Source: Clostridia bacterium
GTDB taxonomy: Bacteria; Bacillota; Clostridia; Oscillospirales; CAG-382
Assembly: GCA_017561145.1 (NCBI GenBank)
Contig: JAFZDO010000024.1
Location: 47,256 to 111,255 of the forward strand
Direction: 5' to 3'
Length of the DNA stretch: 64,000 bases
This document shows positions 43,782-52,204 of the stretch, in pieces. Both the position numbers and the translations under genes were made by a program. Each line of letters opens with the position of its first letter. The first letter of the stretch is position 1. The notes below the pieces were generated by a model. The model was not told the origin of the DNA and did not search any database. It worked only from the letters and a program-made list of their open reading frames with translations.

Positions 43782-45143
43782 TTATGAAAATTTAATTGTA
43801 AAAAAGGTATCTCTTCCGTTTGTATAGGTCCAAATAGTCCACGCGATCTGCGCATTTCTGTAATCGGATTGTTCTATCGCACGACTTAGCTTGCTCCAAT
43901 CGGCAACGCTGTTAATATACATCGCGCACTGTATCGAAATTCCTTCGTCCAGCCAACGGTCAACCATATCCTGCGCCATTTCGTCGATATCGGTATAAGC
44001 CCTTTGATATCCGTATTCGCTGCCGTTAAGCGGCATATAGTAGAAATAGTTTTTATCGCATTGACTTTCCAACGGATAATATTCCATTTCTTCGCCCCAA
44101 TTGTATTCGAGCATCCTGTCCTTGCCGACGTTAAAAAGGCGGTACGACGGGATATATTCGCTTCCGTCTGCCATACAGTCGTTAAAGGTCACGTCAACTC
44201 CGTACCATTTGCCGTCGAGCTTTATGGTATTAAGAATATGCCATCCTTCGGAATTATAAACTGTCATTCTGCCGACCTCAAAGCCCGCTATCGACGCCAA
44301 GGTATAAAATCCGTCGGTATAGCCTTGGCAATTCGCCTTTCCGTCGAGCAGGGCGCCGATCGCCGTAAGATGTCTGGGCGGATCGTACGCATTGGGCACG
44401 TCGGTCGTTCCGTCGTAATATTCAACGCTTTGAGCAAGCATATCGTGAAGAAGTATTTCAAGCTCGATATCGCTGTCGGCCTTTGCTCTTGCGCGATTTA
44501 CCATCGCGACCGCAACTCCCAACGCGCGCTTCTCACTTGCGCTCAGCTGCGACTGATCGCCGCTTTTATATGCATCTACGATCCTGTCGCCGGGATATTC
44601 GACAAGCGTTACCTCGTACCTGTTTCCGATAACGTTATGGAAGATGACGCAGGAGGCAGAAATTCTTGCGATCGTCGCGCCGTCAAGCTTGCTCTTGTCG
44701 CCGTAATATAAAAACTCGAAATCGAAAATATCGTCTTCCTTTTTGCCGTTGATATAATCCCTTACCTCGGCAAGCGTATAAAGCTCGACCATAGGCTCTG
44801 CAGACTCGCTTTCCTCCTCGCTTATCTCGGGGACGCTGTATATCGGCTCACTGTAATCGTCGGAAATTTCAAACGAAGGCTCGCTGCTTTCAATATATTC
44901 GCTGTATTCGATATATTCGCTGTTCTCGAAGAACTGACTGTATTCGAAATGATAGCTGTAATCGGGATAGGAATAATCATAATAAGGCTCGGATCTTTTG
45001 CTTTCTTCCCCGCGCGATAAATCGTCGCGCCATTCGTCAAGCTCATCCTTTAATACCGCAAATCCTCCCAAAGGAAGCAAGCATCCCGTCAAAAGGGTTG
45101 AAAGTAATAAAAATGCAACTAAAGAAAAGATTATTTTCTTCAT
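43782..45143 (-). CDS. Transglutaminase-like (cysteine peptidase fold) lipoprotein
   Basis: 453 residues. The lipoprotein signal ends LLTGCLLP (Cys near 21). A Tyr/Ser/Glu-rich linker (about 45-115, YSY and EYS repeats) follows. The enzyme domain has KANCQGYTDGFYTLA near 270 with the catalytic Cys, and EGWHILNTIKLDGKWYGVDVTFND near 305 with His and Asp, the transglutaminase/cysteine-protease triad. Such wall-associated proteins in Clostridia may cross-link or cleave surface proteins; the substrate is unknown. Confidence 0.85.
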   Translation of the reverse strand: MKKIIFSLVAFLLLSTLLTGCLLPLGGFAVLKDELDEWRDDLSRGEESKRSEPYYDYSYPDYSYHFEYSQFFENSEYIEYSEYIESSEPSFEISDDYSEPIYSVPEISEEESESAEPMVELYTLAEVRDYINGKKEDDIFDFEFLYYGDKSKLDGATIARISASCVIFHNVIGNRYEVTLVEYPGDRIVDAYKSGDQSQLSASEKRALGVAVAMVNRARAKADSDIELEILLHDMLAQSVEYYDGTTDVPNAYDPPRHLTAIGALLDGKANCQGYTDGFYTLASIAGFEVGRMTVYNSEGWHILNTIKLDGKWYGVDVTFNDCMADGSEYIPSYRLFNVGKDRMLEYNWGEEMEYYPLESQCDKNYFYYMPLNGSEYGYQRAYTDIDEMAQDMVDRWLDEGISIQCAMYINSVADWSKLSRAIEQSDYRNAQIAWTIWTYTNGRDTFFTIKFS

Positions 45144-45151
45144 CAGATCTC

Positions 45152-46738
45152 CTAAAGTTCTGTTCGTTTTATTTCGTGCTCGGTACCAACCAAGCCGACA
45201 AGCATTTTTCTTATTTCCTCTTCATCGAAAAACCTTGCGCGGAGTACAAGCGTATCTCCGACGTAAAGCTTCTTTTCGCCGTCGTTGTCCATATCCTTGT
45301 TGGTCTCGTCGGCACGTGTAACCGAAACGACGACCGACGCGGACGGCCACATAATATCTCTTACCGCCTTGCCAACAACAAAGGAGTTGTGCGATACCTT
45401 CATTTCAAAGCAAGCGATAATAGGCTGACGTCCTTGGTTTTGCGCGTGCTCCATTTTTTCGAGCGCGTAATCATAAAAGGGTGTACGGTTAAGCATTTCG
45501 GTAATAAAGGTTACCGTGAAAATAACAAGCGCAACGAAAAGAAGATTTGTGTACTGTCCCGTAAGCTCGATAAACAGCACCGCCGCAGTAAGCGGAGCGC
45601 GCAGAGTGCCGCCGATAAAGGCGCACATTCCCAAAAATACTACCGCGGGGAACAGCTCGGAATCCATACCCATATAGACAAGCAATTTCGCACAAAGTGC
45701 CGAAAACGCCGCGCCGATTGCAAGCGTAGGGATAAATATACCGCCGGTCACACCGCTGTCGGTAACGAAAAGCATCATCAAAAGTCGGATAGCAAAAAGT
45801 GCGACCAAAAACCAAACGGTCTTATCGTTTTCCATAACGTGCTCGATGGTGTGATGGCCGCTATATAAAGCATCGCCAAAAACAAACGCCAATATACCGG
45901 TAACAAGAAAAACAAAAACAAGCTTTACGGGTGCGGTGAAGAAACGCGAGAATTTTGCGGCAAAGCGCGCGAAAAGCGATATCGATGAATCGAAAAGCCC
46001 AACGGCGATCGCCACAAGCAAGCCGAGCAACAAAAGATATCCGATGTGCGAAAGCTCGAAATTCGCAAATTCCTCGATATGGAACAGACTTGCGCTTATG
46101 CCGAAAATTTGGCAAAGCAGTTGATTTACGTAGGTGGCAGAAACAACAGAAACCGAAACCGTAAGCACAAGCATCGGGGTAAAGCGCTTGTGTATCTCCT
46201 CAAGCGCAAAAAGTATGCCTGCAAGCGGTGCGCCCGTTGCAACGGCAAAGCCTGCGCCGGCGCCGCCCGTCATAATATAGCGGTTCCAGGTCGTTTTATT
46301 GCGCGAGATATTTCCGCACATTTTGCCTATCGACGTGCCCATAAGCACGGCGGGACCTTCGCTGCCCAACGGAAGACCGCACAGGAAGCTTACCATACTG
46401 CAGAAGAAGGTTCCGAAAAGCGTTCTGAACCATCTGAAGGAAAGCACACCGCGCAAAACGCCCTCGCTTCGCGGGATACCGCCGCCCTTGATCTCGGGAG
46501 CGATGCGGTGGATGGCGTACATCAAAAGCGCAAATGCGATCAATGCCAAAAACAACAGCGCAACGTAGATCCAATTTCCGTTTGCCGCGGCGTAAATCGA
46601 TTGCGACCATTCAGTCACCTTGTTTGCCGCCAACTTGAAAAGGAATATAAATGCGCCCGTTACCGAGCCGCAGATTATTCCGTAATATATGCATGGCAAA
46701 ACGTTTACGATATATTCCTTGTATTTGTAGTGTTTCAA
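45152..46738 (-). CDS. ClC-family chloride channel/antiporter with C-terminal TrkA-C domain
   Basis: 528 residues. GLPLGSEGPAVLMG (GREGP-type motif), GAGAGFAVATGAPLAGILFALEE and GVTGGIFIPTLAIGAAFSA are the ClC ion-path motifs, and the last 80 residues are an RCK-C/TrkA-C regulatory domain. The glutamate in GSEGP is present. No ATG fits: the best start is a TTG at 46738 after AAGGTGTTAA. The reading frame stays open for another 640 bp upstream only because it is antisense to the Ser/Glu repeats of the next gene. Confidence 0.88.
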   Translation of the reverse strand: MKHYKYKEYIVNVLPCIYYGIICGSVTGAFIFLFKLAANKVTEWSQSIYAAANGNWIYVALLFLALIAFALLMYAIHRIAPEIKGGGIPRSEGVLRGVLSFRWFRTLFGTFFCSMVSFLCGLPLGSEGPAVLMGTSIGKMCGNISRNKTTWNRYIMTGGAGAGFAVATGAPLAGILFALEEIHKRFTPMLVLTVSVSVVSATYVNQLLCQIFGISASLFHIEEFANFELSHIGYLLLLGLLVAIAVGLFDSSISLFARFAAKFSRFFTAPVKLVFVFLVTGILAFVFGDALYSGHHTIEHVMENDKTVWFLVALFAIRLLMMLFVTDSGVTGGIFIPTLAIGAAFSALCAKLLVYMGMDSELFPAVVFLGMCAFIGGTLRAPLTAAVLFIELTGQYTNLLFVALVIFTVTFITEMLNRTPFYDYALEKMEHAQNQGRQPIIACFEMKVSHNSFVVGKAVRDIMWPSASVVVSVTRADETNKDMDNDGEKKLYVGDTLVLRARFFDEEEIRKMLVGLVGTEHEIKRTEL

Positions 46739-46800
46739 ATTAACACCTTCGTTCTTTTTGCATTTTCTTGCCCCTATTATAGAACATAAAATCTGCTTTG

Positions 46801-46849
46801 TCGATATTTTTTTGCATTTTTTGAAATATATTTTATATTTCAATATCGA
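46801..46849. promoter_or_regulatory. Nested palindrome between the ClC and SGNH lipoprotein genes
   Basis: TTGAAATATA-TTT-TATATTTCAA (46821-46843) is a perfect 10 bp inverted repeat, and TCGATAT (46801) pairs with ATATCGA (46843-46849) around it. It lies between the divergent promoters and may bind a regulator. Confidence 0.4.
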
Positions 46850-46878
46850 TTGACAAAACATTTTTGGTGTAGTATAAT
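46850..46878 (+). promoter_or_regulatory. Promoter of the SGNH lipoprotein gene
   Basis: TTGACA (46850-46855) and TATAAT (46873-46878), 17 bp spacer, perfect consensus, directly beside the nested palindrome. Confidence 0.75.
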
Positions 46879-46913
46879 ACTGTATTACCAAAATAAAAAA
46901 TGCGAGGCAAAAT

Positions 46914-48332
46914 ATGAAAACCGTAAAATCCACACGTATTAAAGCTTTTCTTTGTTTTGTGTTGTGTATAGCTTTGTGCTTGCCGTTGTTTATGGCGTGC
47001 AATGACGAAGACGGTACCGCTTCCTCGATCCCCGAAGAATCGAACGTAGGCACGACCGAATCCAAGGATATTGAATCGACCGAAGAAAGCTCCGAAAGCT
47101 CTCCCGAGTCGGCTGAATCAAGCGAAGCCGAAGAATCGAGCGAAGCCGAAGAATCAAGCGAGCCTGAGGAATCAAGCGAGCCTGAGGAATCGAGCGAGCC
47201 TGAGGAATCGAGTGAGCCCGAGGAATCAAGCGAGCCCGAACAACCGGAAAAGGATAAGGTCGTTATTGAAGGTCTTTTCACCGCAGAATTCGTAACGGAA
47301 GAAGATATTTCGAATATCAAAAACTGCATCAAATACGAATCCGACAAGGAATATAATATTTTCACCGTGCTCTTCACACCTAAATCGATACTTTACGACG
47401 TTGCGCTTTACGAAATTACCGACGAGCTCAACGGCGAGGTCGTTTTGGGCAAAACGCTCTTTGAAGAAGTGAGAGCAACCGCTCAAAAGCCCTTCCTTGC
47501 GGATATTGAAATTCCTGATGCCGTAGCGAGGAACGCGGTCGGTTTTACCGATGAAAAGGGCGAAAGGCATTACTATAAAATTCTTGACAGCGGAAGGGAC
47601 GGAAGCTTGATCGTGGCTAAAACCGAAATCGCAAAGCCCTCTTATGACAGTGCGTTGCTCCCCGAAAAAACATCTTATAAGCTCCTCTTTATCGGTAACA
47701 GCGCAACCTACGTTAACGATATCCCCGCAAATCTTGCAAAGGTCTGCAAGGAAAAAGGCATCACCATTACTCAAAAGCAGATCGTTCCCGGCGGACGTAC
47801 TCTTGAACAGCATTCCAACGATCCCGCACTGTTCACCGAAATCGCAAAGGGCTATGATGCGGTATTTATTCAGGAAAACGGCACGATGCTTACCAACGAT
47901 GCAGGCCGTAAAAAGAGCTTGGCGGCAATCGAAAAGATCGGCAAAGCGGTTCACGAAAGCGGCGCAAAGTTTTATTTCTACGTAAGACCGCCTTACGGCA
48001 AGAACCTCGACGGATTCGTTAACTTCGATCAGTGCAAGGTTTTCGACGAGCACTTTACCCCCGCGGCTGAAGAATACGAAGCCTCCTGCGTTTACGTAAA
48101 CAGAGCTTTTGCTTACGCGATCAAGAATTGCGGCGGCAACCTTTGGGGCTCGGATAACGCGCATACCAACACACGCGGCGGCTATCTCGCAGTCTGCACC
48201 TTCTATGCAACGTTGTTCGGAAAGAGCGCAACCGAGCTTGACGTTTTGTTCGATCTCCCCGCAGACGAAGCACTTGAGCTTCAAAAGGCAGCCGACAAAA
48301 TCGCCCTCGAAGGCGTTATTCCTTGGCAATAA
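46914..48332 (+). CDS. SGNH/GDSL hydrolase lipoprotein with Ser-Glu-Pro linker
   Basis: 472 residues. The lipoprotein signal ends LPLFMACND (Cys near 25) and a linker of about 75 residues rich in ESSEPEE repeats follows. A small beta domain (about 120-235) precedes a SGNH hydrolase domain: LLFIGNSATYVNDIPANL (Gly-Asn-Ser, block I), QIVPGGRTLEQH, FIQENGTML and WGSDNAHTNTRGGY near the end with the Asp and His. It probably removes acyl or acetyl groups from a surface glycan. The linker makes a long antisense open frame that is not a gene. Confidence 0.87.
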   Translation: MKTVKSTRIKAFLCFVLCIALCLPLFMACNDEDGTASSIPEESNVGTTESKDIESTEESSESSPESAESSEAEESSEAEESSEPEESSEPEESSEPEESSEPEESSEPEQPEKDKVVIEGLFTAEFVTEEDISNIKNCIKYESDKEYNIFTVLFTPKSILYDVALYEITDELNGEVVLGKTLFEEVRATAQKPFLADIEIPDAVARNAVGFTDEKGERHYYKILDSGRDGSLIVAKTEIAKPSYDSALLPEKTSYKLLFIGNSATYVNDIPANLAKVCKEKGITITQKQIVPGGRTLEQHSNDPALFTEIAKGYDAVFIQENGTMLTNDAGRKKSLAAIEKIGKAVHESGAKFYFYVRPPYGKNLDGFVNFDQCKVFDEHFTPAAEEYEASCVYVNRAFAYAIKNCGGNLWGSDNAHTNTRGGYLAVCTFYATLFGKSATELDVLFDLPADEALELQKAADKIALEGVIPWQ

Positions 48333-48345
48333 GAAATAAGAAAGA

Positions 48346-48376
48346 AAAACGGCAGGTAAGATCCTGCCGTTTTTTG
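48346..48376 (+). terminator. Terminator of the SGNH lipoprotein gene
   Basis: AAAACGGCAGG pairs with CCTGCCGTTTT across a TAAGAT loop, then Ts. Confidence 0.8.
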
Positions 48377-48454
48377 TTATGTGCCAAATCGGGCATTTGT
48401 TTTGCTTGACAAAACAGAATACGCACAGTAAACTATACGATAAGAGGTGATACT

Positions 48455-49426
48455 ATGGTTGATGTCAATGACTTTAATGCAGAAAAATCTTGTGTTTATC
48501 GCGGTGAAGAATATTTGGTTCGCGATAATGGTGCGGTATTACGAAAATCGATACCGCAAAAGCGCAAGAGAAGCTATGATAACGAGTGGACGTTTGGCAA
48601 ACCAAATGCTAACGGATATTTGGTTATTGCATCCGTTCCAATTCATCGCATAGTTGCCACAGCTTTTCATGGAGACCCGCCAACAGAGGAACATGTTGTT
48701 GACCATAAAGACACTAATAAACAAAACAATAGGCCAGATAATTTGCGGTGGATAACACGCTTGGAAAATGTTGTGTTAAATGAGTTTACTCGTAAAAAAA
48801 TAGAACATATTACGGGTGTATCGATATACGAGTTCTTAAAAAACCCTGTCCAATACAAAGATTGTTTCACAGAGCCTAACTATAGTTGGATGCGTACCGT
48901 TTCGGCCGAAGAAGCAAAAAAATGTTTAGAAACATTAACGCTCCTTTTTGCAAAAGAAAAACCGCAAGAATGCGTTTCTTCGAAAATAGGAGAATGGGTT
49001 TATGGGACTCAAAATGATTGCACCGGTAAATCAAATGAAACCGATTCGTTAACACCAACCGCAAAACAAGTCAATTGGAAAACACCCTGCGATTTTGTTT
49101 GCTGTCCCAAGGACACCACCGATAGTCCAATTGAAAGCTATTTTAAAAATTTATCATTGGATGCAGTTTTTTGTTCTAATCAATACGGAAAACAAACAAT
49201 TATCAAATACTCAATGACATCCAACAATGCAATCATCGTTATGTGTGATATCTCCGAAGCATCAAATGTGAAAAATTATGCCCTCGCAAAGATCACATTT
49301 GAAAACGGATATTATATACATGAAAGCTTGGGAACTTTTTTCTTTGAAGATGGTGCGGAAAAACAATTCCTTTTGGAACAAGGCTTGGAATGGACAGGCG
49401 GAGAAGTTTTTGACGATTACTGTTAA
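48455..49426 (+). CDS. HNH endonuclease-domain protein
   Basis: 323 residues. The N-terminal third has PIHRIVATAFHGDPPTEEH, VVDHKDTNKQNNRPDNLRWI, the H-N-H core of phage and homing-type HNH_3 nucleases. The rest (about 110-323) is of unknown fold with cysteine-rich segments (PCDFVCCPKD). Its AT-rich base use differs from its neighbours and it lies beside the tRNA-Pro target of the island, so it was probably gained by transfer. AAGAGGTGATACT precedes the ATG. Confidence 0.7.
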   Translation: MVDVNDFNAEKSCVYRGEEYLVRDNGAVLRKSIPQKRKRSYDNEWTFGKPNANGYLVIASVPIHRIVATAFHGDPPTEEHVVDHKDTNKQNNRPDNLRWITRLENVVLNEFTRKKIEHITGVSIYEFLKNPVQYKDCFTEPNYSWMRTVSAEEAKKCLETLTLLFAKEKPQECVSSKIGEWVYGTQNDCTGKSNETDSLTPTAKQVNWKTPCDFVCCPKDTTDSPIESYFKNLSLDAVFCSNQYGKQTIIKYSMTSNNAIIVMCDISEASNVKNYALAKITFENGYYIHESLGTFFFEDGAEKQFLLEQGLEWTGGEVFDDYC

Positions 49427-49480
49427 AATCAACATATTCGTGTTCTGCAATGCTGTCGGTTCAACACAACGCAAATAATA

Positions 49481-49517
49481 AAAAAACAAAGAGTCACAAG
49501 GACTCTTTGTTTTTTTA
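49481..49517 (-). terminator. Original terminator of the tRNA-Pro transcript
   Basis: AAAACAAAGAGTC pairs with GACTCTTTGTTTT over an ACAAG loop, directly after the CCA end of the tRNA fragment (minus strand). Confidence 0.75.
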
Positions 49518-49589
49518 TGGTCTGAGTGAGAGGATTTGAACCTCCGGCCTCTTGGTCCCGAACCAAGCGCTCTACCAAACTGAGCCACA
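49512..49589 (-). pseudogene. tRNA-Pro 3' fragment, left attachment site of the island
   Basis: A 78 bp block identical to 63120-63197. It holds the anticodon arm (CGG) and T-arm with CCA but lacks the first acceptor bases: CTGGGTG is replaced by an unrelated TAATG, so no tRNA can be made. It marks the old 3' end of the host tRNA gene after integration. Confidence 0.85.
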
Positions 49590-49683
49590 TTAGTAGTCAT
49601 AAAGTCATTGAAAATGGTCATTAATTCTTGATTTGCAATAATATTGTTGTTTTTCAGCAGTTCTGTTTGCTTAAAATGTTAAG

Positions 49684-49705
49684 TTGTTGACCTGCTTGTT
49701 GACCT
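49684..49705 (+). repeat. Paired TTGTTGACCT sites, left end (probable integrase arm sites)
   Basis: TTGTTGACCT occurs at 49684 and 49696, 12 bp apart. The same pair, in the same orientation and spacing, lies at 63036 and 63048 near the right end. Confidence 0.6.
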
Positions 49706-49952
49706 TATGCATTATACCATACTATTGTCAATTTGTAAACTCTTCGATTTTTTGCACCATTCGAATCGCAAAACAATAGCTTTTTCCTTGTTGAACAATC
49801 GGAAGGCACGATTTGAAATATCCGAGTGGGGGACAATAAAACTGCAATGCGTACGATTTTTCACAAATACACCGGCAGGCGGTGCTTTTAGATACTGAAA
49901 GCAAATTCCATAACCAAAATTCATTTCGAACGTAGGGAGAAATGGATTTTAA

Positions 49953-50013
49953 GGATATAGCCCCCAAGAGTGGGGGCGGTACTTGTGAAGCGAAAGCGAA
50001 ACAAGCAATATCC
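49953..50013 (+). other. Three-stem foldable sequence next to the replication-like gene
   Basis: GGATAT (49953) pairs with ATATCC (50008), enclosing GCCCCC/GGGGGC and CTTGT/ACAAG hairpins, a three-way junction. It lies 15 bp from the end of the leftward winged-helix gene and could be part of an origin or a terminator structure. Confidence 0.4.
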
Positions 50014-50028
50014 ATGGGGGATGATAGA

Positions 50029-50880
50029 TTATGTTTGCGAGGATAGATAAGCTTCTTTCTCGTCTGTAAATAGTTTTCGTATATCGGCATAGTTCTGCTT
50101 TGTTCTGTCACCGCCATAATACAAAATTGGGTTGATAATGGCGTGGTTTCCTCGTGGGGAAAGGGTGTCAAGGGTATCAAAAAAGCCAATTAAAAGTTCT
50201 CCACAGACACGATAAGTTTGTAATTGCGTTTTTATTCTTCCATGATGTGTTCTTCCTATAAGATTGAAAAACTCGGTTGTAGTCATATATGCAATGTGCT
50301 CTCTGTCTTGTTCATGTTGACTACAGCAAAGAATATTGGTTTGTCTATTGACAAATGGAATCATACGAAAGAAATAGGACAGATAGGCATGCTCACTTGT
50401 CGTTTCACATCTCTTGTATAACTGCCGTGTTACTCCTGTAAATAGGCGTACATAGTCCCTATTGGGCACTCCGATTTTTCCTTTGCCAAATAAATCATCT
50501 TTTAGATAAAGTCTTTCTCCTTCCTTTATGATTGCTCGTCCGAAGAACGCATCACGAAAAGATTTAACTTGATTGGAGTTAATTCCTAACATTGTTTTTA
50601 TATCTGTATCCGTCATTACATAACCTTCGTTATTGCAAAAGGTTGCAAAGTACATCAAGCGTGTCAAATTTTCAGGACTGATAGAAGCATAAAAATCATT
50701 GTTATAGGCAAATTTAAGCCAAACAAAATCTGTCTTGTCTGCGTATCGCTCTAACTTGTCGAAAAAATAGTCATTTTGCTCTTTTGTTCGTAAAGTATCA
50801 CCTTCTCTTATTTCAAGGAAGTATATATACTCTCCCGTTTCTTCATCTACATAGTCAATATGCCGTCTTTCGCTACTCAT
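50029..50880 (-). CDS. Possible plasmid/element replication initiator-like winged-helix protein
   Basis: 283 residues, no signal or membrane segment. A central helix-turn-helix-like stretch (LTRLMYFATFCNNEGYVM, DIKTMLGINSNQVKSFRDAFF) followed by a wing-like strand pair (RLYLKDDLFGKGKIG) and a C-terminal charged helix fits winged-helix initiators or regulators of mobile elements. It starts at ATG 50880 after GAGGTGTAATAA. The location at the left end of the island, beside the three-stem structure, supports a role in element maintenance. I cannot assign a family with certainty. Confidence 0.55.
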   Translation of the reverse strand: MSSERRHIDYVDEETGEYIYFLEIREGDTLRTKEQNDYFFDKLERYADKTDFVWLKFAYNNDFYASISPENLTRLMYFATFCNNEGYVMTDTDIKTMLGINSNQVKSFRDAFFGRAIIKEGERLYLKDDLFGKGKIGVPNRDYVRLFTGVTRQLYKRCETTSEHAYLSYFFRMIPFVNRQTNILCCSQHEQDREHIAYMTTTEFFNLIGRTHHGRIKTQLQTYRVCGELLIGFFDTLDTLSPRGNHAIINPILYYGGDRTKQNYADIRKLFTDEKEAYLSSQT

Positions 50881-51117
50881 TTATTACACCTCAATCCTTC
50901 ATAGAGATAGAGAATACACACAAGAAAACCGAGGCTTTTTCCTATGAGTCGAATTCTCTTTTATGGATATCAAAATCATCTTTACGGATACAAAACCATA
51001 AGTTTAACATATCTCAAGGTCATACAAGAAGGAGACACCCCGTTGTCACAAGAGGATAGCGGAGCGGTTTTGCTTCATTTTCACAATTACTTGTCTGCCA
51101 TGATGAACGTGAAACTT
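50881..51117. other. Intergenic stretch with no clear gene
   Basis: 237 bp between the winged-helix gene and the acidic protein genes. A rightward 77-codon frame at 50944-51177 exists but runs into the end of the opposite gene and has no family resemblance; I see no RNA structure. Confidence 0.5.
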
Positions 51118-51699
51118 TTATGGCAAAATATATTTATCTATATTTTCGAGCAGTTCTATCCATTCTGCATCGCTTAAACTATCGTAACTGCCTCGTTCGT
51201 TTCCGGTTTCGGCAATGTTATCATGCAGGTCGATAAATTCGCCCTCCCATTCGTAGTAGAGGCAATTATTATCCAAGCCATAGCGCATAAGTGCGCTGGC
51301 AAAGTCATTTACAGTAGCGAACGGTATTTTGCCGCCGTCAATCTTCTTTTTGATTTTTCGATAAATTTTCAGCGAATCTTCGTCTTCATTATCCTCAAAA
51401 TATTCCTCGACATATTCCGCATCAAACTCACCATAATCGTCAACTAACTCTCTAAAGAAGTCTTTGCCAAAATTCAACGATTCCATCAAGGCGGTTAAGC
51501 ATTTATCTTCCTCGTCAGTGGGGCCTGTTACTATATCCGGGAACCAACCGCCTTTGGGAGAACAACTTGCGTCATCGGAAATCTCCCACAACTTTCCGTT
51601 TCCAATAACGAAATAAATTCCGCGCCCCCAAAAGACACAGCCGTTATATCGATCGTTGTTAGAGATAGCTTGCAATAGCTCATTAATTCTGTTTTCCAT
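51118..51699 (-). CDS. Acidic protein of unknown function, tail of the defence operon (B)
   Basis: 193 residues starting MENRINELLQAISN at 51699, with GGTGATT just upstream. It is acidic with a Glu/Asp-rich patch near 97-115 (DAEYVEEYFEDNEDEDS) and a Trp/Gly-rich N-terminal half (GCVFWGRGIYFVIGNGKLWEI). No signal, helix-turn-helix or catalytic motif. It lies 4 nt after the other acidic gene and is likely co-translated. An extension to 51738 overlaps that gene and lacks a ribosome site. It may be a SMI1/KNR4-like or DNA-mimic type protein, but this is a guess. Confidence 0.6.
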   Translation of the reverse strand: MENRINELLQAISNNDRYNGCVFWGRGIYFVIGNGKLWEISDDASCSPKGGWFPDIVTGPTDEEDKCLTALMESLNFGKDFFRELVDDYGEFDAEYVEEYFEDNEDEDSLKIYRKIKKKIDGGKIPFATVNDFASALMRYGLDNNCLYYEWEGEFIDLHDNIAETGNERGSYDSLSDAEWIELLENIDKYILP

Positions 51700-51703
51700 A
51701 TAA

Positions 51704-52189
51704 TCACCATTCGTTATTAGGATCCACGAATTTAACATTCAAGATCCAGCCTTCATCATACGGGCTATATGGTTCGAATCCCTCAACAAAGTCCTTGATC
51801 AAAGGAAGCTCATCGAGATCATTGGCGTCCCACTCATCAAGCTCCTCGTCATCAGCATCCTCAAGTCCAAAGAATGCCAGTGTGTGAGGATCTCTATCAG
51901 CGATCAAATCATTGATTTCGTCCGGATCTACCTCGGCTATGCCTTGGCATTGCATCGTGTACTCATCGCCGTTGTCAATTCCTATGCTAATCTCTTCGTC
52001 CTCAATCTCCTCGTAGGCGCGGCTGAGCGCACTCTTGAGCTCCGGAACTTCATTTAACGGAAGTTTATTTGCAATAGCGTGATCATAAATTTTTTCTTCC
52101 TCGTCGGTAAGCCGAAGTTCCCAATCGATCCAGTCGGAAGAATCACCCTTACCGAACGTTACTCCATATCTAAGTGCCACGTATTTCAT
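51704..52189 (-). CDS. Highly acidic protein of unknown function, tail of the defence operon (A)
   Basis: 161 residues with about 46 Asp/Glu against about 11 Lys/Arg, one of the most acidic proteins in the window. The Asp/Glu run near 110-128 (LEDADDEELDEWDANDLDEL) stands out. There is no membrane segment or known motif. It starts 15 nt after hsdR with GGAGATTCGT. The charge resembles proteins that mimic DNA and block restriction enzymes (as phage Ocr does), which would fit its place, but no sequence similarity to such proteins is claimed. Confidence 0.6.
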   Translation of the reverse strand: MKYVALRYGVTFGKGDSSDWIDWELRLTDEEEKIYDHAIANKLPLNEVPELKSALSRAYEEIEDEEISIGIDNGDEYTMQCQGIAEVDPDEINDLIADRDPHTLAFFGLEDADDEELDEWDANDLDELPLIKDFVEGFEPYSPYDEGWILNVKFVDPNNEW

Positions 52190-52204
52190 ACGAATCTCCT
52201 TTCG

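Larger units (their letters stand above)
49590..50028. other. Left end of the island, largely noncoding
   Basis: About 440 bp with no convincing gene on either strand. It contains the paired TTGTTGACCT sites at 49684-49705, a small CACCG/CGGTG hairpin, and the folded structure at 49953-50013. Confidence 0.6.

Noticed and set aside
46739-47377. N-terminal extension of the ClC frame with Ser-Leu-Asp-Ser repeats
   Set aside because: The repeats are the antisense reading of the Glu-Ser linker of the SGNH lipoprotein, and the extension crosses both promoters.
50944-51177. Rightward 77-codon frame in the island
   Set aside because: A weak GAGG lies upstream, but the frame overlaps the end of the opposite gene and resembles nothing; noted as noncoding.
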